Shown here piece after piece: positions 60,821-64,000 of a stretch of DNA of 64,000 nucleotides. Positions within the stretch are counted from its first letter, which is position 1, and each line of letters opens with the position of its first letter. This DNA is from Autumnicola psychrophila. Its GTDB lineage: Bacteria; Bacteroidota; Bacteroidia; Flavobacteriales; Flavobacteriaceae. A program made the translations under genes and the position numbers. The DNA lies in NCBI RefSeq assembly GCF_031846645.1, contig NZ_JAVRHN010000005.1:124001-188000 (forward strand). The letters run 5' to 3'. Below the pieces are notes generated by a model. That model saw only the letters and a program-made list of their open reading frames with translations. It was not told the DNA's origin and did not search any database.

Positions 60821-63004
60821 TCACCTAAGATATTTTTCAACAGGATTCACAGGTAAATCCCTGATACGCTCCCCTGTTGCATCAAAAACAGCATTTATCA
60901 CCGCTGCCGCAGTCGGCCCTTGCGCTGCTTCCCCGGCACCAAGAGGCTTTTCCTCAACACGATCTATCACCTCTACCTCTACCTCAGGAATTTCTTCAAA
61001 CCTAAAAATAGGATAGGTATGCCAGTCCCTGCTGGTAACATGTTCTTTATCAAATTGCACTTCTTCCCGAAGCGCCCAACTGGCAGCCTGAATCATACCT
61101 CCTTCCGTCTGGTTCTTTAACCCGTCCGGATTAATAGTTTCCCCGGAATCTATCACTCCCCACATTTTTTTTACTTGTACAATACCTGCTTCATTCACCT
61201 GCACATGAACTGCAACAGCAAAATAGGAAGCCGAATTTTTATAACGTGCAAAAGCGTATCCTAAACCTTCCCTATTCTTTGGAGTTACTTCGGAAGTCAT
61301 TTTTTTAATTCTATCGAGACAGGCAATAGCTCGTTCATCATCAAGATGGTCTAATCTGAATTCCACCGGATCCTTTCCAGCTTTGTGTGCCAGCTCATCC
61401 ATAAAGCATTCTATGGCAAAAATATTTCCGAAGGCTCCCAATGCGCGTAAAGCAGATTTCCGAAGCGGACCCTGAAAAATATGCGAGGTAGTTTGAAGCG
61501 CATCAATAGCGTAGTAAGGTTTGGAATTGCGGACTGCCCCACCCTTAAATCCCACTCCGGGAACTCCATGGTCACGGTCTAAAAAGCGGGCAGGCAGCAA
61601 GGTCTTAGGCTCTCCATTGGGACGTGTGCTGTGGCCATCTGACCAGAAATCGTATTTCCAACCCTGAATTTTTCCTTCGGAATTTAGTCCCGCCTCAAGT
61701 TCCATAATCATAGCTGTACCATAAGGTTCCCATCGGTGTTCTTCGTCCCGCATCCATTGCAGGCGCACGTGTCTCCCCGGAAATTCAACGGCCAACAGAG
61801 CTGCTTCCGCAGCAACATCATCTGCACCATTATGCCCGTAACACCCAGAGCCGGGAACACCTTTTACATGAATGGAAGCTTCCGGGATTTCCAGAAGGTT
61901 CGCCAAAGTTTCCCGTAGCGGATAAACTCCCTGCGTATGGCTCCATACCTGTAGTTTTTCGTTTTCAAAATAAGCGACTGCACAGGAAGGGCCATTGGCC
62001 GCATGCATGAGGTAAGGTTTATAATAAGCAGCCTTATGCTGAATTGGAGCTTCTTTAATGGCACTTTCCCAATCACCTTTTTCTTCTTCTGTTTCCACCT
62101 CAGCATCAAGCGTTTTAAGGTGCTCTTTTAACGGCACACCTGCAGGTAATTCATCCCCCAACTCCCATTGTGCGAGGTCATTTACCTCCCAGCTGAATTT
62201 GATTGCCTGATATTCTTCTTCAGCAATAACCCCAACAAAACTGCCAATACGAACCAGCTTTAAAAATCCGGGGAAATTCTGAAGTGAGGCATCGTCTAAA
62301 GAACCAAGCTTTGAAGTATAACCCGAAGGGCGAATTACACGCGCATGTACCATCCCGGGAAAAGTAAGATCCTGAACATAATCCAGGTTTCCGCGAACCA
62401 TCTGGGATATATCTTTACGCGGCACCGGTTGACCTACATATTTTCGTCTTGTTTTCCCGTAAATTTCGGTAGGCTGACCTATTTCTTCCCTTAACTGCCT
62501 GCCTTCAAGTACTTCATAGAGGCTCATCTTCTCATTTCCACCGCTTATCGTTCCATTTTCCAATGTGAGTTCTGACTGCGGAACTCCCCATTTTTCAGAA
62601 GCAAGGCTCAGTAATTTTTCTCTGGCTGCCGCGGCAGCATTGCGAATAGACATTGCACTGGTCTCTATGGATCGGCTTCCGGCAGTGTAGCCTTCGTTGG
62701 CCGTAACCCCCGTCTCTGCAAGGTTCACTTCCACAAGATCGGGACTCGTATTAAGTTCTTCTGCAGCCACCTGTGCCACCGCTATTCTAATGCCCTGCCC
62801 AAGTTCCATTTTTCCGGTGAGGATGAGGATGCTGCCATCTTCCATAACCCGTAGCCAAGCATTAATATCATCAGGACGATTGGAATCGTCAGATTCTGCC
62901 ACATTTTCGCCGGTTTCATTACTCATGCAGGCAGTTCCTAAAATAGAAAAACCTATACTCACAAATCCCAGCTGTTTAATAAAATCACGTCGGGTAGATT
63001 TCAT
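60821..63004 (-). CDS. Xanthine dehydrogenase-family molybdopterin-binding subunit (IorB-like)
   Basis: This is the large subunit of a periplasmic molybdenum hydroxylase related to isoquinoline 1-oxidoreductase and membrane-linked aldehyde dehydrogenases. Its 727 residues begin with a Tat signal (STRRDFIKQLGFVSIGFSIL, then GTACMS, with a possible lipid-anchor cysteine). Molybdopterin-site stretches are LILTGKMELGQGIRIAVAQV, GVPGSGCYGHNGADDVAAEA, GPLRKSALRALGAFGNIFAI and the catalytic glutamate segment EKPLGAGEAAQGPTAAAVIN. The 2Fe-2S subunit gene is 10 bases upstream. The substrate is unknown. Electrons would normally pass to a cytochrome c, which is not in the visible part. Confidence 0.93.
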   Translation of the reverse strand: MKSTRRDFIKQLGFVSIGFSILGTACMSNETGENVAESDDSNRPDDINAWLRVMEDGSILILTGKMELGQGIRIAVAQVAAEELNTSPDLVEVNLAETGVTANEGYTAGSRSIETSAMSIRNAAAAAREKLLSLASEKWGVPQSELTLENGTISGGNEKMSLYEVLEGRQLREEIGQPTEIYGKTRRKYVGQPVPRKDISQMVRGNLDYVQDLTFPGMVHARVIRPSGYTSKLGSLDDASLQNFPGFLKLVRIGSFVGVIAEEEYQAIKFSWEVNDLAQWELGDELPAGVPLKEHLKTLDAEVETEEEKGDWESAIKEAPIQHKAAYYKPYLMHAANGPSCAVAYFENEKLQVWSHTQGVYPLRETLANLLEIPEASIHVKGVPGSGCYGHNGADDVAAEAALLAVEFPGRHVRLQWMRDEEHRWEPYGTAMIMELEAGLNSEGKIQGWKYDFWSDGHSTRPNGEPKTLLPARFLDRDHGVPGVGFKGGAVRNSKPYYAIDALQTTSHIFQGPLRKSALRALGAFGNIFAIECFMDELAHKAGKDPVEFRLDHLDDERAIACLDRIKKMTSEVTPKNREGLGYAFARYKNSASYFAVAVHVQVNEAGIVQVKKMWGVIDSGETINPDGLKNQTEGGMIQAASWALREEVQFDKEHVTSRDWHTYPIFRFEEIPEVEVEVIDRVEEKPLGAGEAAQGPTAAAVINAVFDATGERIRDLPVNPVEKYLR

Positions 63005-63014
63005 AAAATTGTTT

Positions 63015-63479
63015 TTATAAAGCCGATGCTTTCTTTACTGCTCTAATCACTCTGGCGTGTACTCCACAACGGCAAATATTCCTGTACAAACCAGCCTGTA
63101 TTTCCTTATCTGAAGGATTGGGCTTTTCATTCAATAAACCCACAGAAGCCATGACCAGTCCGTTGAGGCAATAGCCGCACTGCGCAGCCTGTTCTTCAAC
63201 AAATGCCTGCTGTACCTTGTGTAGGTTACCGTTTTCATCTGCAAGACCTTCCAGGGTGGTTATTTCCATTTCGGCAGCGCGTTCTACGGCAATAAGGCAG
63301 GATGGATTGGCTTTTCCGTCAAAAAGTACCATACAGGCACCGCACTGGGATAATCCGCAACCGAATTTAGGTCCCTTGAGCCCCAGATTATTTCTAAGCA
63401 CATAGAGCAATGGCGTTTGAGGATCTACATTTACCTCATGTTCCTTTCCGTTCACTCTAAGTGTAATTAAAGTCTTCAT
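63015..63479 (-). CDS. 2Fe-2S subunit of a xanthine dehydrogenase-family enzyme (IorA-like)
   Basis: This small subunit of the molybdenum hydroxylase has 154 residues and two [2Fe-2S] clusters. The plant-ferredoxin-type cluster is in GCGLSQCGACMVLFDGKANP (with a later cysteine in SCLIAVERA). The second, helical cluster is in QAAQCGYCLNGLVMASVGLL and YRNICRCGVHARVIRAVKKA. No signal peptide is present; the complex would be exported with the Tat-carrying large subunit. It lies between two large-subunit genes, 11 bases after the upstream one. Confidence 0.95.
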   Translation of the reverse strand: MKTLITLRVNGKEHEVNVDPQTPLLYVLRNNLGLKGPKFGCGLSQCGACMVLFDGKANPSCLIAVERAAEMEITTLEGLADENGNLHKVQQAFVEEQAAQCGYCLNGLVMASVGLLNEKPNPSDKEIQAGLYRNICRCGVHARVIRAVKKASAL

Positions 63480-63490
63480 ACATGTATATT

Positions 63491-64000
63491 TTATATTGCT
63501 GTTTCTGTCATTGCCCTATCCAGGGTTAAAGGCAAACTTCTTATTCTTTTTCCGGTGGCATGGTAGACCGCGTTACTTATGGCGGCAGCCACTCCTACCA
63601 TTCCAATCTCACCAATTCCTTTAGCGCCTAAAGAACTTACCACATGATCAGGCTCTTCCACGAACAGGATATCAACATCAGGCATGTCTGCATTTACCGA
63701 AACATGATATTTGGAAAGATCGTGATTTATAAACCGACCAAAATTATGATCCATAAAAGAATCTTCATGCAGTGCCATGGAAATCCCCCACACCACACCT
63801 CCCAGAATCTGGCTATGAGCGGTTTTCAGGTTTAAAATACGACCGCCATCAATGGCACTCACAATCCGTGTCACTTTAATGGTGCCGAGATCTTCATCTA
63901 CCTTTACTTCTGCAAACACTGCAGAATGGGTATTACGATTGTACTTCCTTTGTTTCAGCATATTGGGAAGCAGCATATATTTTTTCTGAATTTTTTCAAG
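63491..64000 (-). CDS. Xanthine dehydrogenase-family large subunit, C-terminal part (cut by window edge)
   Basis: The C-terminal 169 codons of a second molybdopterin subunit are visible, and the frame is open to the right edge. An internal ATG at 63976 is not the true start, since coding sequence continues in frame beyond it. The visible part has TRIVSAIDGGRILNLKTAHS, QILGGVVWGISMALHEDSFM and the catalytic glutamate segment SSLGAKGIGEIGMVGVAAAI. The pattern fits YagR/XdhA-like aldehyde or purine hydroxylases more than the IorB-like protein downstream, so the locus may code for two large subunits sharing one Fe-S subunit or a three-subunit enzyme. Confidence 0.9.
   Translation of the reverse strand, partial: LEKIQKKYMLLPNMLKQRKYNRNTHSAVFAEVKVDEDLGTIKVTRIVSAIDGGRILNLKTAHSQILGGVVWGISMALHEDSFMDHNFGRFINHDLSKYHVSVNADMPDVDILFVEEPDHVVSSLGAKGIGEIGMVGVAAAISNAVYHATGKRIRSLPLTLDRAMTETAI

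Noticed and set aside
60756..61016. Plus-strand frame rich in Ser and Thr opposite the molybdoenzyme gene
   Set aside because: It is antisense to conserved coding sequence including the catalytic glutamate region and has no support.
1..64000. A defence island, prophage, CRISPR array or integrated element
   Set aside because: Both strands were scanned for integrases, transposases, direct repeat arrays, restriction genes and tRNA-linked ends; none was seen, and nearly all genes are typical flavobacterial core genes.

Overview
The window looks like a chromosomal segment from a marine or salt-tolerant member of the Flavobacteriaceae (Bacteroidota, close to Gramella/Christiangramia, Salinimicrobium or Salegentibacter). 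The evidence is the gliding and type IX secretion genes sprA, porV and gldJ, a protein with a type B gliding C-terminal sorting domain, an alternative complex III respiratory operon, several -7 boxes of the Bacteroidota form TAnnTTTG, weak ribosome binding sites and frequent TTG starts. No prophage, insertion sequence, CRISPR array, rRNA or tRNA was seen. Most of the window is ordinary core genome.

Layout. 1-9.75 kb (minus strand): the N-terminal third of sprA, ruvA, maeB, an ECF sigma factor with a membrane partner, queG, a cytochrome P450 and ruvB. 9.9-22.0 kb (minus): one eight-gene respiratory operon, actA-actB-actC-actD-actE-actF-coxB-coxA, coding for a quinol:cytochrome c oxidoreductase (alternative complex III) and its cytochrome c oxidase core. 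It has a promoter at one end and a terminator at the other. 22.2-26.5 kb: a SPOR protein, a sugar aminotransferase, the Kdo transferase waaA and two tiny acidic lipoproteins that end in a perfect palindromic terminator. 26.6-30.6 kb: obgE-adk-hpt (minus), divergent from purK-purE (plus). 30.8-34.6 kb: an M3 peptidase, a second ECF sigma factor with a miniature zinc anti-sigma factor, and a UbiA-like membrane protein. 34.7-39.4 kb: gcvP, a FabH-like synthase and a methyltransferase. 39.4-46.2 kb: a secreted FG-GAP protein, a glycosyltransferase, a PafA-type phosphatase and an MlaE/MlaF-type transporter. 46.2-54.4 kb (minus): a DUF389 protein, manC, a SprT-like protein, an SDR, an M28 peptidase, pyruvate dehydrogenase E2 and E1 alpha, and cytidine deaminase. 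54.5-59.1 kb: porV divergent from gldJ, then murF. 59.1-64 kb (minus): an ion channel resembling a bacterial ionotropic glutamate receptor, a decayed stretch, and a xanthine dehydrogenase-type molybdoenzyme cluster cut by the window edge.

How the genes work together. The respiratory operon forms a complete electron path from menaquinol to oxygen. sprA, porV and gldJ belong to the type IX secretion and gliding machinery, and the FG-GAP protein is a likely client. Two separate sigma/anti-sigma pairs suggest envelope or stress signalling.

Most worth a second look: (1) the receptor-channel at 59140-60234, which has a potassium-type filter but appears to lack the arginine that binds amino-acid ligands; (2) a possible structured leader with a 19-codon open reading frame before gldJ, at the place where porU sits in Flavobacterium johnsoniae; (3) a helix-hairpin-helix-like extension on ActC; (4) a roughly 30-base motif recurring in five intergenic regions; (5) the paired acidic mini-lipoproteins.
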